From positions 1 through 27,715 of the forward strand of contig CAMYEY010000009.1 in assembly GCA_947254895.1 (NCBI GenBank): a stretch of DNA of 27,715 bases, in the 5' to 3' direction. Within the stretch, counting starts at the first letter, position 1. Each line of letters begins with the position of its first letter. A model generated the notes under the pieces. That model was given only the letters and a program-made list of their open reading frames with translations. It had not been told where the DNA came from and searched no databases. The position numbers were made by a program, and so were the translations under genes. This document shows positions 8,429-16,191 of this stretch, in pieces. The stretch comes from an uncultured Clostridia bacterium (GTDB lineage: Bacteria > Bacillota > Clostridia > Saccharofermentanales > DTU023).

Positions 8429-8474
8429 TTTTTGAAAGTTAACGTCTTGTTGTAAACCCCGAAACCATAAAAAC

Positions 8475-9566
8475 TTAAAAGTTAGGGCTGATAATGCCTC
8501 CACCCAAGCAGCGACCATTCTGATAAAAGACGGCGGCCTGACCCGGGGTTACTGCTCTTTGTTTCTCCAAGCAGAGAACCTTGAGCCGGTTCGGTAGTGG
8601 TACCAGGGATTTGTCCTGAGACCTATCTTGACCCGGTTCAACTATGGCCCTGGCCTTAACCGGCTTAGCCTGGTAGCGACAGGCGACCTCAACTTCGAGG
8701 GGGAAGATGGGTTTGGAGCAGCCGTTCCAACGAAAGTCATCCAGGTAAAATTCTGACCGGTTGACCTGGTCTCCTTCGGCCAAGGTGATCTGATTTTTTG
8801 CAGGGTCGATCTTAGAAACAAAGACCCGTTTACCTAAAGCAATGCCCAGGCCTTTCCTTTGACCTATGGTGTAGTTGGCAATGCCCTTGTGGCGGCCCAA
8901 GGTATGCCCTTGGGGATCAACAAAGTCACCCGGTTGACCGAGACCGGAAAAACGTTCGAGGAGGTCACGATAGGACTTATCTTGAGAAATAAAACAGATG
9001 TCTTGGCTGTCACTGAGGGATTTGTTGTCAAAGCCCATCTCAGCCGCTATCTGTCGTACTTCTGCTTTATCAAGCTGGCCCAGGGGAAAGAGGGTTCTGG
9101 CCAGCTGGGCTTGGGATAGGTGGTAAAGGACATAACTTTGGTCTTTGTGGAGGTGGCTGGCTTGCCAAAGTTGGTATTCGCCATCTTTTTGAATTATTCG
9201 AGCATAGTGGCCGGTGGCCAAGTAGTCAAATGATCCCTGGGCTGCCGCCTCCATCAGTTTAAACTTAAATTTTTGATTGCAGAGGACGCAGGGGTTAGGG
9301 GTTAGGCCGGCTTGATATTGGCGGATAAATTCACTGACAATTTGGTCGAAAAAGACCTGTCTTAAATCTAAAATCTGCAGGGGAACCTGGAGAAAGTCTG
9401 CAGCAAAGCGGACCTTGTCCAACTCAGCCTGGTCCCTGGCGGGATCTTCTGTATCTTTCCACAGTTGCATATAGGCACCGGTTACGGAGTAGCCCTGGGT
9501 CTTAAGCAGGTGGGCGGCAACGGTTGAATCGACCCCGCCGCTCATACCGAGTAAAACTTTTTTCAT
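8475..9566 (-). CDS. mnmA: tRNA 2-thiouridylase MnmA
   Basis: Catalyses sulfur insertion at U34 of Glu, Gln and Lys tRNAs, using ATP to adenylate the base. 363 residues, the normal length. The PP-loop SGGVDS is at residues 9-14. The two catalytic cysteines are C96, in NPCVLCN, and C191, in DSQDICF. The family signatures ATGHYARI and KDQSYVLYHL are also present. The extra Cys at 93 makes a CxxC with C96; the E. coli enzyme has only the second. The ATG at 9566 has only a weak G-rich binding site. Divergently arranged with the esterase gene; the start codons are 82 bp apart. Confidence 0.96.
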   Translation of the reverse strand: MKKVLLGMSGGVDSTVAAHLLKTQGYSVTGAYMQLWKDTEDPARDQAELDKVRFAADFLQVPLQILDLRQVFFDQIVSEFIRQYQAGLTPNPCVLCNQKFKFKLMEAAAQGSFDYLATGHYARIIQKDGEYQLWQASHLHKDQSYVLYHLSQAQLARTLFPLGQLDKAEVRQIAAEMGFDNKSLSDSQDICFISQDKSYRDLLERFSGLGQPGDFVDPQGHTLGRHKGIANYTIGQRKGLGIALGKRVFVSKIDPAKNQITLAEGDQVNRSEFYLDDFRWNGCSKPIFPLEVEVACRYQAKPVKARAIVEPGQDRSQDKSLVPLPNRLKVLCLEKQRAVTPGQAAVFYQNGRCLGGGIISPNF

Positions 9567-9602
9567 AAACTAATGCCCCCTTACCAGACCTTGATTGTAT
9601 TG

Positions 9603-9611
9603 TGCTATTAT
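9603..9611 (+). promoter_or_regulatory. Extended -10 promoter for the esterase cassette
   Basis: TGCTATTAT (TG at 9603-9604, -10 hexamer TATTAT at 9606-9611) lies in the divergent gap. There is no good -35 at the right distance. It predicts transcription from about 9618, which rules out the TTG at 9595 as start of the downstream gene. Confidence 0.5.
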
Positions 9612-9648
9612 AACTCATAACGTGCCAGCATGCCGAGATGGGGTAAAG

Positions 9649-10686
9649 ATGAATTTATTAGTGAAATTGTTTCTTAAACTAGTATCCGTTTTTCAGGTCG
9701 ATATGAAAAAAGATTATGCGAAGGTGAGGGAATTGCAAAAGGTCATAACACCCGATGTTAAAGACCGTTACCAGATCTTTGACCATGAGATTAAGGCTGA
9801 TGACGGCCACCTCATTGCCGTAAGGACCTTTTTGCCCAACACGGAACGTAAACCTGGAATTATTCTCTTTTTTCATGGTGGTGGTTGGGTCATTGGAGAT
9901 ATCGAAACCTACACACCGGTCTGCGGTCAGATGGCGGATGAAACAGGAATGGCTGTCTATTCTGTAGACTATCGTTTGGCACCGGAGCACCCCTTCCCTA
10001 GAGGTTTGGAAGATTGCTATACTGCGACTAAGTTTTTACTGGATTATGCCGATTTAATTGAAGAGACGAACCTACAGGGCGACTTGGTTTTACTTGGAGA
10101 TTCAGCCGGCGCCAACCTGGCCGCAGCTGTTTCCCTCCTCCTGGATAAGCGGGACGGGATTTCTGTCGATAAGCAGGTTTTGATTTATCCGGCGACCTAC
10201 TGGGACCACCGTCCAGATAGTTCACCCTTTGACTCGGTTCGAAGCAATGGTGAGCAATATGGTTTGACGGCTAAAAAAGTCCAGGATTACTTTTCAATGT
10301 ATGTTCCGGATAAAATTTTATCTAGGACAGAAGAAGCGGCACCCTTGGTGGCCGAAGACCTGACGGGACAGCCTGAGAGCCTGGTTCTTTCAGCCGAATT
10401 TGATCCCTTACGCGATGAAGGTGAAGCCTTCGGCCTACGGCTTAAGAAAGCCGGTGTTAAAACTCAGATCAGGCGTATTCTCAAGGCACCCCATGGCTTT
10501 CTCTCTTACCCAGACCTGACTGGAGGGGTGGCTGAGACCTACCATTTGCTTAGGCAATTTTTATTTGCTACAGATGAAAATGAACTCCGGTCTAACCCGG
10601 AGGCCAGCCGTCCCTTAAGTAGGGCAGAGGTTGACTATTTGGAAACCACCTTAGCTAAAATTCAGAAACCAGACGGTCAGGCTTAA
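9649..10686 (+). CDS. Alpha/beta hydrolase, hormone-sensitive lipase (esterase family IV) type
   Basis: 345 residues. A serine esterase fold: oxyanion-hole HGGGW, nucleophile motif GDSAGAN, acid in FDPLRDEGEAF and base in HGF, in the order typical of the HSL group. Expected to hydrolyse acyl esters in the cytoplasm; no signal peptide is obvious, although the first 20 residues are hydrophobic (LLVKLFLKLVSVF) and could dock on the membrane. The ATG at 9649 follows GGGG at a 5-nt distance and is preferred to the in-frame TTG at 9595. The next gene follows after 5 bp, and the three genes to 12832 look co-transcribed. A partner role with the acyltransferase is inferred; substrate unknown. Confidence 0.85.
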   Translation: MNLLVKLFLKLVSVFQVDMKKDYAKVRELQKVITPDVKDRYQIFDHEIKADDGHLIAVRTFLPNTERKPGIILFFHGGGWVIGDIETYTPVCGQMADETGMAVYSVDYRLAPEHPFPRGLEDCYTATKFLLDYADLIEETNLQGDLVLLGDSAGANLAAAVSLLLDKRDGISVDKQVLIYPATYWDHRPDSSPFDSVRSNGEQYGLTAKKVQDYFSMYVPDKILSRTEEAAPLVAEDLTGQPESLVLSAEFDPLRDEGEAFGLRLKKAGVKTQIRRILKAPHGFLSYPDLTGGVAETYHLLRQFLFATDENELRSNPEASRPLSRAEVDYLETTLAKIQKPDGQA

Positions 10687-10691
10687 AGGAT

Positions 10692-12149
10692 ATGGCTAAG
10701 CAAAGGAAAAAGCGTAAAGGGCCTTTTACAGATTTTTTGAAGTCCGGCAGAGGTAAGGGCAAAAGTGAGGCTCAGGACAGGGGCAAGACAAGAAGCAAGA
10801 AGAACCTTCACAGCCTTTTGGCCTATTGGTTTCAACCTAAGCCGGAAGATTATAAGGCCTCGCTCAACTTAGAAAACGCGTCAATTGCCTTTCCAAGTCT
10901 GGTGACCAGCCGGGATAGTAAGGTTTTTCGCTTGACAGCTGTATTGACGGACAAGATTAAACCGGACCTGCTTCAGCAAGCCCTTGACCAAACCTATCGC
11001 CATTTTCCGCTCTACCAAACTGTTATTCGCCGAGGCTTCTTTTGGTATTTTTTTGAAGAAAGCAAGCTACAGCCCAGGGTTCAAAAAGAGCAAGAATCAC
11101 CTTGTTTACCGATTTACCACTATGACCACAAGCACCTCTTGTTTAAGGTCCTCTATTATGAAAAAAACATCCACCTGGAAGTTTTTCACGCTCTTTCAGA
11201 TGGGACAGGGGCATTTTGGTTTTTCCAGCTCCTGGTTAGTAACTATGTGTTTTTGGCCTATCCTGAGGCTGCAAAGCATATCAGCCTGAAAGATGCTGAC
11301 CGCCTCCCGCAACACGACCCCAAGGAACAATTAGCGGATAGCTTTGCAGATTACTTTAAGAAAAAAAGGGATAAACAAAAGTCCCCCGGCCGTCTGACCA
11401 ATGCTTCGGCCGATTTTAAAAGAGTCCTCAAGATCAAAGGACAACGAGCAGAAGACCTTCGCATGCAAATAATCCAGGCTGAAATGCCTGTCCGGCCTCT
11501 GCTTGATTGGGCTAAGTCACTTGGTGTCACTCTCTCGGTCCTCCTGACAAGCCTCTGGATCGAAGCGATTAGTAAAAGTTCTCAAAAGTCGGATTTTGCT
11601 GTGGTGATCTCTGTTCCAATGAATTTGAGACAACACTATCCTTCCAGTACAGCCCGTAATTTTTTTGCGACCAGCCATATCGGACATCAATTTGGTCAGG
11701 GTCGAGATAGCTTTGATGAAATTTGTCAGGATGTTGCCCGTCAGTATAAGGAAGCTATCAATAAAGACAGCATAGAAATTAAACTGAGAACCCTGGTGAA
11801 GATCGAACAAAATGTAGCGATCCGTCCCATACCTAGACCTCTAAAAGACCTGATTCTCAAATTTTTTAATTATCGTTTGAGCCGGAAAATCTCCTCTGCT
11901 ATTTCTAATATGGGGGTGGTACATTTTCCGGCCCCTGTCTCTGAACGTATTGACCACCTCTATATCTACCCTGCGGCCGCCCGTCCGCAATTTACCTGTA
12001 TAACCCACAAGGGTGAATTGACGATAACTTTTTCTTCACCTTTTATGGGTAAGGCCATCCAGAGAAATTTTTTGAGGCGGATTACCGACCGCCAGATTCC
12101 GGTAACCATCGGCCTTAATGAGGTTAATCCGGACCAGGAGGAGGACTGA
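10692..12149 (+). CDS. Alcohol acetyltransferase / condensation-domain-like acyltransferase
   Basis: 485 residues. The HxxxDG motif of the BAHD/condensation/PapA superfamily is at H166-D170-G171 (HALSDGTGAFW), where His acts as general base. The protein follows the two-lobed length of this fold, about 430 residues, after a very basic N-terminal tail: the first 38 residues contain some 16 Lys/Arg and no predicted structure. The distal DFGWG-type motif is not evident. It presumably moves an acyl group to an alcohol or amine; donor and acceptor unknown. The gene starts 5 bp after the esterase stop, with AAAGGA only one base from the ATG, an unusually short spacing. Its TGA overlaps the next ATG by one base. 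Confidence 0.72.
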   Translation: MAKQRKKRKGPFTDFLKSGRGKGKSEAQDRGKTRSKKNLHSLLAYWFQPKPEDYKASLNLENASIAFPSLVTSRDSKVFRLTAVLTDKIKPDLLQQALDQTYRHFPLYQTVIRRGFFWYFFEESKLQPRVQKEQESPCLPIYHYDHKHLLFKVLYYEKNIHLEVFHALSDGTGAFWFFQLLVSNYVFLAYPEAAKHISLKDADRLPQHDPKEQLADSFADYFKKKRDKQKSPGRLTNASADFKRVLKIKGQRAEDLRMQIIQAEMPVRPLLDWAKSLGVTLSVLLTSLWIEAISKSSQKSDFAVVISVPMNLRQHYPSSTARNFFATSHIGHQFGQGRDSFDEICQDVARQYKEAINKDSIEIKLRTLVKIEQNVAIRPIPRPLKDLILKFFNYRLSRKISSAISNMGVVHFPAPVSERIDHLYIYPAAARPQFTCITHKGELTITFSSPFMGKAIQRNFLRRITDRQIPVTIGLNEVNPDQEED

Positions 12150-12832
12150 TGTTGTATTGTCCTGAATGCCGGCTGAAAATCCGAGGAAGTTACAAGAAGT
12201 GTCCACTTTGTGGCAGTCCGTGTCTGCAGTCAGATCCGGAGGTTTCCGACAAGGAGGAGTTAGCCGCTGCTCCCTTTCCTGTGGTGGGGCTGGTTTACCG
12301 TAAAAAAATCCTCTATAAGGTCCTCAGCCTGATTTCTTTAGGATTTGCTATCCTCTACCTGGGATTGGTTTATTTTTGGCCACAGCTCCCAGTCCGTTTG
12401 GTCCATCTCCTGGCCTTGATAGGCAGTCTTTGGCTTATCGTTTCTGTAATAGTTCGGCGCCGCCGTAATGTTGCTAAAAGCCTTCTCTACCTTTTGGCCA
12501 ACCTCTCGGGCTTGACCCTGGCCTGGGACTATCTCACAGGTTGGCGGGCCTGGTCCATATCTTATGCGATACCGGCTCTGATCTTTACAGCCATCATCGC
12601 TATTTTGATAGCGCTAGGTTATATCCAGCAAAACTTGAATGACTATATTTTATCTTTGGCAGCTGTATTGGCAATTGCCTTTATACCCTTGCTTTTGATA
12701 GGTCTAAGACTTTTGACAGTCCTATGGCCCTCCATTCTAGTTCTCATCCTGGCCTCTCTAACAGCTATCTTCCTCTTGGCCTTCCGCTGGTCTCTGCTGA
12801 TCTTTGAACTTAAGAAACGCTTGAGACTCTAG
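12149..12832 (+). CDS. Zinc-ribbon membrane protein, DUF6320-like
   Basis: 227 residues. An N-terminal zinc ribbon with C4-x2-C7 and C18-x2-C21 (CPECR and CPLCG) is joined by a polar linker of about 35 residues to six predicted membrane helices, roughly residues 53-75, 80-98, 106-125, 131-155, 160-185 and 188-215. The arrangement recalls DUF6320 proteins, which from memory occur beside acyltransferase and hydrolase genes in Clostridia. No enzymatic motif is visible. Translation is probably coupled: its ATG overlaps the acyltransferase TGA (TGATG) and AGGAGGAGG lies just upstream. It could anchor or regulate the two enzymes at the membrane. Confidence 0.7.
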   Translation: MLYCPECRLKIRGSYKKCPLCGSPCLQSDPEVSDKEELAAAPFPVVGLVYRKKILYKVLSLISLGFAILYLGLVYFWPQLPVRLVHLLALIGSLWLIVSVIVRRRRNVAKSLLYLLANLSGLTLAWDYLTGWRAWSISYAIPALIFTAIIAILIALGYIQQNLNDYILSLAAVLAIAFIPLLLIGLRLLTVLWPSILVLILASLTAIFLLAFRWSLLIFELKKRLRL

Positions 12833-12851
12833 AGGGAGAGGCCCTTCGTGC

Positions 12852-12876
12852 CATTTGACGGAGGAACAGTCAAATG
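12852..12876. other. Inverted repeat after the zinc-ribbon gene
   Basis: CATTTGAC (12852-12859) and GTCAAATG (12869-12876) form a perfect 8-bp stem with a 9-nt loop. CCTT and AAGG outside it could extend the stem across a bulge. There is no T-run, so it is more likely an operator or a processing hairpin than a terminator. It sits about 50 bp upstream of the livJ promoter. Confidence 0.4.
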
Positions 12877-12923
12877 AAGGTTTAATCTTGTTATATTTAA
12901 ACAGTTAAAAAAGCTTGTAGTGA

Positions 12924-12932
12924 TGGTATAAT
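12924..12932 (+). promoter_or_regulatory. Extended -10 promoter for livJ
   Basis: TGGTATAAT contains a perfect TATAAT (12927-12932) with the TGn extension. Only a poor -35 (TTAAAA, 12905-12910) is present. Transcription would start about 12939, at the foot of the hairpin described next. Confidence 0.6.
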
Positions 12933-12936
12933 TATG

Positions 12937-12979
12937 AAAATCTCTTAATAATTTATCAGATTAAGAGATTTTTTTATTT
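12937..12979 (+). terminator. Intrinsic terminator in the livJ leader
   Basis: AAATCTCTTAAT (12938-12949) pairs perfectly with ATTAAGAGATTT (12960-12971), extendable by one pair, with a 10-nt loop and TTTTTATTT after the stem. It lies between the livJ promoter and the livJ start, so it either ends read-through from the upstream cassette or attenuates livJ itself. Confidence 0.75.
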
Positions 12980-13001
12980 GTATGAGGTGGAGGTAGAAGA
13001 A

Positions 13002-14174
13002 ATGACAAAGAAAATAATGAGTTTCTTACTAGCATGTTTCCTAGTCTTTTCCTTGGCTGCTTGTGGCGGAAAAGATGGTTCAAATGACCAGACCAGTACA
13101 GGACTGGCAACAGGGGACACCATTAAAGTAGGCTTTATCGGGCCACAGACAGGCGATGTTGCCGTCTACGGTCTTTCAACTAAACAAGGTGTCGATTTAG
13201 CTATCGCAGAAGTTAATGCTGCGGGTGGTGTTTTAGGTAAACAGTTAGAACTGATTGGTGAAGATGATAAGGGTGACCCGACAGAGTCTGTAACTATTTA
13301 CAATAAACTGATGAGTCAGGGTGTCTCTGCTATTATCGGTGCAGTTACTTCTAAACCATCTGATGCAGTAGCAGCTAATTCTGTTGAGGACGGTATCCCT
13401 GTTATTACTCCAACAGGTACCATGTCATCCATTACCGAAGGTCGTGACAACGTTTTTCGGGCTTGCTATATCGATCCTTACCAGGGCGAGATTTTAGCTG
13501 CCTTTGCTGCTGAAAATCTTAAGGTAAAAACAGCAGCCGTTCTGAGAAATACATCAGATGATTATTCTAATGGAGTGGCCGATGCCTTTATTGCCAAAGC
13601 CAAAGAGCTTGGCATTGAGATAGTAGGTGATGAGGGTTATGGCAAGACGGATGTTGACTTTGCGGTCCAGCTGACCAACATCGCTAAAAACAATCCTGAA
13701 CTCCTTTTGGTTCCTGAATATTATGAAAAAGATGTCCTGATTGCAAAACAGGCTAAAGAGCTTGGTATCAAAGCCCAGATCATTGGGCCTGACGGTTGGG
13801 ATGGGGTACTCGATGTGGTTGACCAGGATTCACTCGACAGTATCGAAGGTATCTATTTTGCCAACCACTATTCCATTGATGACGAGTCGGAGACTGTTCA
13901 GTCCTTTATCGGTAAGTACCGTGAAAAGTACAATGACGATCCTTCAGCCTTTTCTGCCCTAGGCTATGATGCGGTTTACCTGCTCAAAGAAGCCTGGGAA
14001 AAAGCGGGTTCGGTCGACTTTAAGGCCACAGTTGATGCCCTCAAGTCTGTTGAAAGAGATGGGGTAACTGGTCACCTGGTCTTTGGTGAAAACAACAATC
14101 CAATTAAGGCTTCATCTATTATTGTCATAAAAGATGGAAAATATAAGTACTACGGCAGCGTCATGGCGGATTAA
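13002..14174 (+). CDS. livJ: Branched-chain amino acid ABC transporter, substrate-binding lipoprotein
   Basis: A 390-residue extracellular binding protein that delivers Leu, Ile or Val to the LivHM permease. The signal peptide is lipoprotein type: charged MTKK, hydrophobic core, then lipobox LAAC with the lipidated Cys at residue 21, followed by a flexible GGKDGSNDQ linker. The mature part is a periplasmic-binding-protein type I fold (IKVGFIGPQTGDVAVYG, then GVDLAIAEVNAAGG). The ATG at 13002 has GGAGG eight bases upstream and is chosen over an upstream in-frame TTG at 12978, which lies inside the terminator tract. First gene of livJHMGF; the separate terminator after it allows more binding protein than permease to be made. 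Confidence 0.93.
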   Translation: MTKKIMSFLLACFLVFSLAACGGKDGSNDQTSTGLATGDTIKVGFIGPQTGDVAVYGLSTKQGVDLAIAEVNAAGGVLGKQLELIGEDDKGDPTESVTIYNKLMSQGVSAIIGAVTSKPSDAVAANSVEDGIPVITPTGTMSSITEGRDNVFRACYIDPYQGEILAAFAAENLKVKTAAVLRNTSDDYSNGVADAFIAKAKELGIEIVGDEGYGKTDVDFAVQLTNIAKNNPELLLVPEYYEKDVLIAKQAKELGIKAQIIGPDGWDGVLDVVDQDSLDSIEGIYFANHYSIDDESETVQSFIGKYREKYNDDPSAFSALGYDAVYLLKEAWEKAGSVDFKATVDALKSVERDGVTGHLVFGENNNPIKASSIIVIKDGKYKYYGSVMAD

Positions 14175-14230
14175 GTAATCAATTATTTGACTTTAAATTT
14201 TCGTTTGCCTGACCATACAAGGACAGCAAA

Positions 14231-14239
14231 TGATACAAT
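14231..14239 (+). promoter_or_regulatory. Extended -10 promoter for livHMGF
   Basis: TGATACAAT: TG at 14231-14232 and hexamer TACAAT at 14234-14239. No matching -35 at 16-18 bp. The predicted start of transcription is near 14246. Confidence 0.45.
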
Positions 14240-14245
14240 AAACCC

Positions 14246-14263
14246 ATGATTTTAGCCGTTTAG
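14246..14263 (+). CDS. Possible leader peptide MILAV before livH
   Basis: ATG ATT TTA GCC GTT TAG encodes Met-Ile-Leu-Ala-Val. Three of its five residues are the branched-chain amino acids that the downstream genes are predicted to import. The stop codon overlaps the beginning of the terminator 5' arm. There is no ribosome binding site, and the predicted transcription start falls on the A of the ATG, so translation would be leaderless. A chance ORF of this size is quite possible. Confidence 0.3.
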   Translation: MILAV

Positions 14264-14298
14264 TAGCAGGTTCTATGCCTGCTACTAAAATTTTTTTT
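14259..14298 (+). terminator. Intrinsic terminator between livJ and livH
   Basis: TTTAGTAGCAGG (14259-14270) pairs perfectly with CCTGCTACTAAA (14278-14289) across a 7-nt loop and is followed by eight T (14291-14298). The livH ribosome binding site begins immediately afterwards. It is the strongest terminator in the window and probably acts as an attenuator or partial terminator inside the liv operon. Confidence 0.85.
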
Positions 14299-14311
14299 AG
14301 AGGAGCATAAC

Positions 14312-15199
14312 TTGAACTTTTTACTACAACTTTTAAATGGCCTCCAGATAGGCTCTATCTATGCCCTTGTTGCCTTGGGCTATACCATGGTTTACGGTAT
14401 TGCCCTCCTGATTAACTTTGCTCATGGCGAAATCATCATGATTGGGGCATATACAACAGTTTTTACCATCCAACTATTATTAGCTCAGGCAAATTTACCC
14501 TATTTTCTTGCGATTATTCCAACGATTATAGTCTGTACTCTGGTAGGTATCCTGATAGAACGCTTTGCCTATAAACCCCTCAGAAATAGTCCCAGAATTT
14601 CTAATCTGATTACAGCTATAGGTGTTTCTTTGCTCTTGCAAAACATTATGATGCGAGTTTTTGGGGCTCAACCCCAGGCTGTACCTAAGATTTTTGATTT
14701 TCCGGCTGTCGACTTTTTTGGAGCTTACATCTCAGTATCTACACTGGTAACCATCATTACGACAACGGTCTTGACCATCTTGTTGCAACTTTTTATGAAA
14801 CGGACCAAGTATGGTAAGGCCATGGTGGCGACCAGCCAAGACTATGGGGCAGCTGCCTTGGTCGGCATCAATGTCGATAGCACTTTGACCATGACCTTTG
14901 CCATCGGCTCTGCCCTGGCAGGAGTGGCTTCCTTGCTCTATGTTTCATCTTATCCCCAAGCCCAACCCCTGATGGGGTCTATGCTTGGTATCAAAGCTTT
15001 TACGGCAGCAGTTGTTGGTGGTATCGGCTTGATCCCTGGGGCAGTTTTAGGTGGCCTGATCTTAGGTATTGTCGAAGCCTTAACCAAAGCTTTCATCTCC
15101 AGCCGCCTGTCTGATGCTATCGTCTTCGGTTTGCTGATCCTGGTCCTACTCATTAAACCGGGGGGACTTTTAGGAGAAGACCGACAAGAGAAGGTTTAG
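14312..15199 (+). CDS. livH: Branched-chain amino acid ABC transporter permease LivH
   Basis: A 295-residue membrane permease, one of the two pore-forming subunits, with about eight hydrophobic helices. Family signatures are the N-terminal LNGLQIGSIYALVALGYTM and NFAHGEI, and near the C-terminus AVVGGIGLIPGAVLGG. The start is TTG at 14312, with AGAGGAG six bases upstream just after the terminator T-run; the next Met lies inside the first conserved helix. livM follows after 8 bp. Confidence 0.94.
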   Translation: MNFLLQLLNGLQIGSIYALVALGYTMVYGIALLINFAHGEIIMIGAYTTVFTIQLLLAQANLPYFLAIIPTIIVCTLVGILIERFAYKPLRNSPRISNLITAIGVSLLLQNIMMRVFGAQPQAVPKIFDFPAVDFFGAYISVSTLVTIITTTVLTILLQLFMKRTKYGKAMVATSQDYGAAALVGINVDSTLTMTFAIGSALAGVASLLYVSSYPQAQPLMGSMLGIKAFTAAVVGGIGLIPGAVLGGLILGIVEALTKAFISSRLSDAIVFGLLILVLLIKPGGLLGEDRQEKV

Positions 15200-15207
15200 G
15201 TGATTTT

Positions 15208-16191
15208 ATGCCACGTCAAAAAAGATTAATTTATTTAGTGAATATCGTCCTCTTAATAGGCCTGTTTGCCATCTTGACTATCTTGGAAGCAGCCGGGATA
15301 TTTACCGGCTACACCATGTCAATCTTGCGCCTCGTTTGTATAAATATAATTTTGGCTACCAGCCTGAATGTTACTGTGGGTAACCTTGGCCAGATCACTT
15401 TGGGGCATGCCGGCTTCATGTCTATAGGGGCTTATACGGCGGCCCTCTTTGCCAAAAACGTTGGGCTAACCGGGCCATCAGGTTACCTCTTAGGCCTCCT
15501 TTTAGCTGGTGCTTGTGCTGGCCTTTTCGGAATCGCCATTGGTATACCTGTTCTCCGCCTTAGAGGAGACTACCTGGCAATTGTTACCCTGGCATTTGGA
15601 GAAATTATCCGGGTTCTTATCGAATATTTTGATTTTACCGGAGGCGCCCAAGGGCTCAATGGGATACCCCGTATGCAGAATTTCTCTCTGATGTTTTTAG
15701 TTACCGTAGTCTGTGTTATCCTCATGTACTCGGTCATGACCTCCCGCCACGGCAGGGCCGTCCTGGCTATTCGGGAGGATGAAATTGCAGCCCAAAGCTC
15801 CGGCATTAATGTCACTTATTATAAGACCTTTGCCTTTACTGTCTCCTCATTTTTTGCCGGTATAGCCGGTGCCATGCATGCCCATAACATTGGAACTATC
15901 GGGGCTAGTGATTTTGGCTATAATAAGTCATTCGACATCTTGGTTATGGTTGTTTTAGGTGGTATGGGATCTTTTACCGGAGCCATCTTAGCAGCGACCG
16001 TTTTGACTATTCTGCCGGAATTGCTCCGGAGTTTTTCGGAATATCGGATGATAGTTTATTCCTTGCTCTTGATTGTTATCATGATCTTCAGGCCGGAAGG
16101 CTTGCTGGGGCGGGAAGAATTTCAGATCACAAAGATTATGGCCTGGCTTAAGGGTAAGTTAGGTAAAAATCAGGCTAAAGGAGGTAAATAA
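15208..16191 (+). CDS. livM: Branched-chain amino acid ABC transporter permease LivM
   Basis: The 327-residue second permease subunit. Typical motifs are NVTVGNLGQITLGHAGFMSIGAY cut across helices 2-3, the cytoplasmic coupling region RAVLAIREDEIAAQSSGINV, and VLGGMGSFTGAILAA near the end. The ATG at 15208 has AGGTGA just upstream. Its TAA shares one base with the livG ATG (TAATG), indicating coupled translation. Confidence 0.94.
   Translation: MPRQKRLIYLVNIVLLIGLFAILTILEAAGIFTGYTMSILRLVCINIILATSLNVTVGNLGQITLGHAGFMSIGAYTAALFAKNVGLTGPSGYLLGLLLAGACAGLFGIAIGIPVLRLRGDYLAIVTLAFGEIIRVLIEYFDFTGGAQGLNGIPRMQNFSLMFLVTVVCVILMYSVMTSRHGRAVLAIREDEIAAQSSGINVTYYKTFAFTVSSFFAGIAGAMHAHNIGTIGASDFGYNKSFDILVMVVLGGMGSFTGAILAATVLTILPELLRSFSEYRMIVYSLLLIVIMIFRPEGLLGREEFQITKIMAWLKGKLGKNQAKGGK

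Noticed and set aside
8411..8433. Plus-strand hairpin with T-run as a terminator
   Set aside because: No plus-strand gene precedes it; both neighbours are on the minus strand, where the tract is A-rich and comes before the stem.
12934..12948. Mini-ORF M-K-I-S-stop in the livJ leader as a second leader peptide
   Set aside because: Its ATG is only two bases after the -10 hexamer, so it would lie upstream of the transcription start, and only one of its codons is for a branched-chain amino acid.
14175..14311. T-box or other amino-acid riboswitch before livH
   Set aside because: The leader from the predicted start is about 65 nt, far too short, and no T-box sequence or specifier stem is visible.
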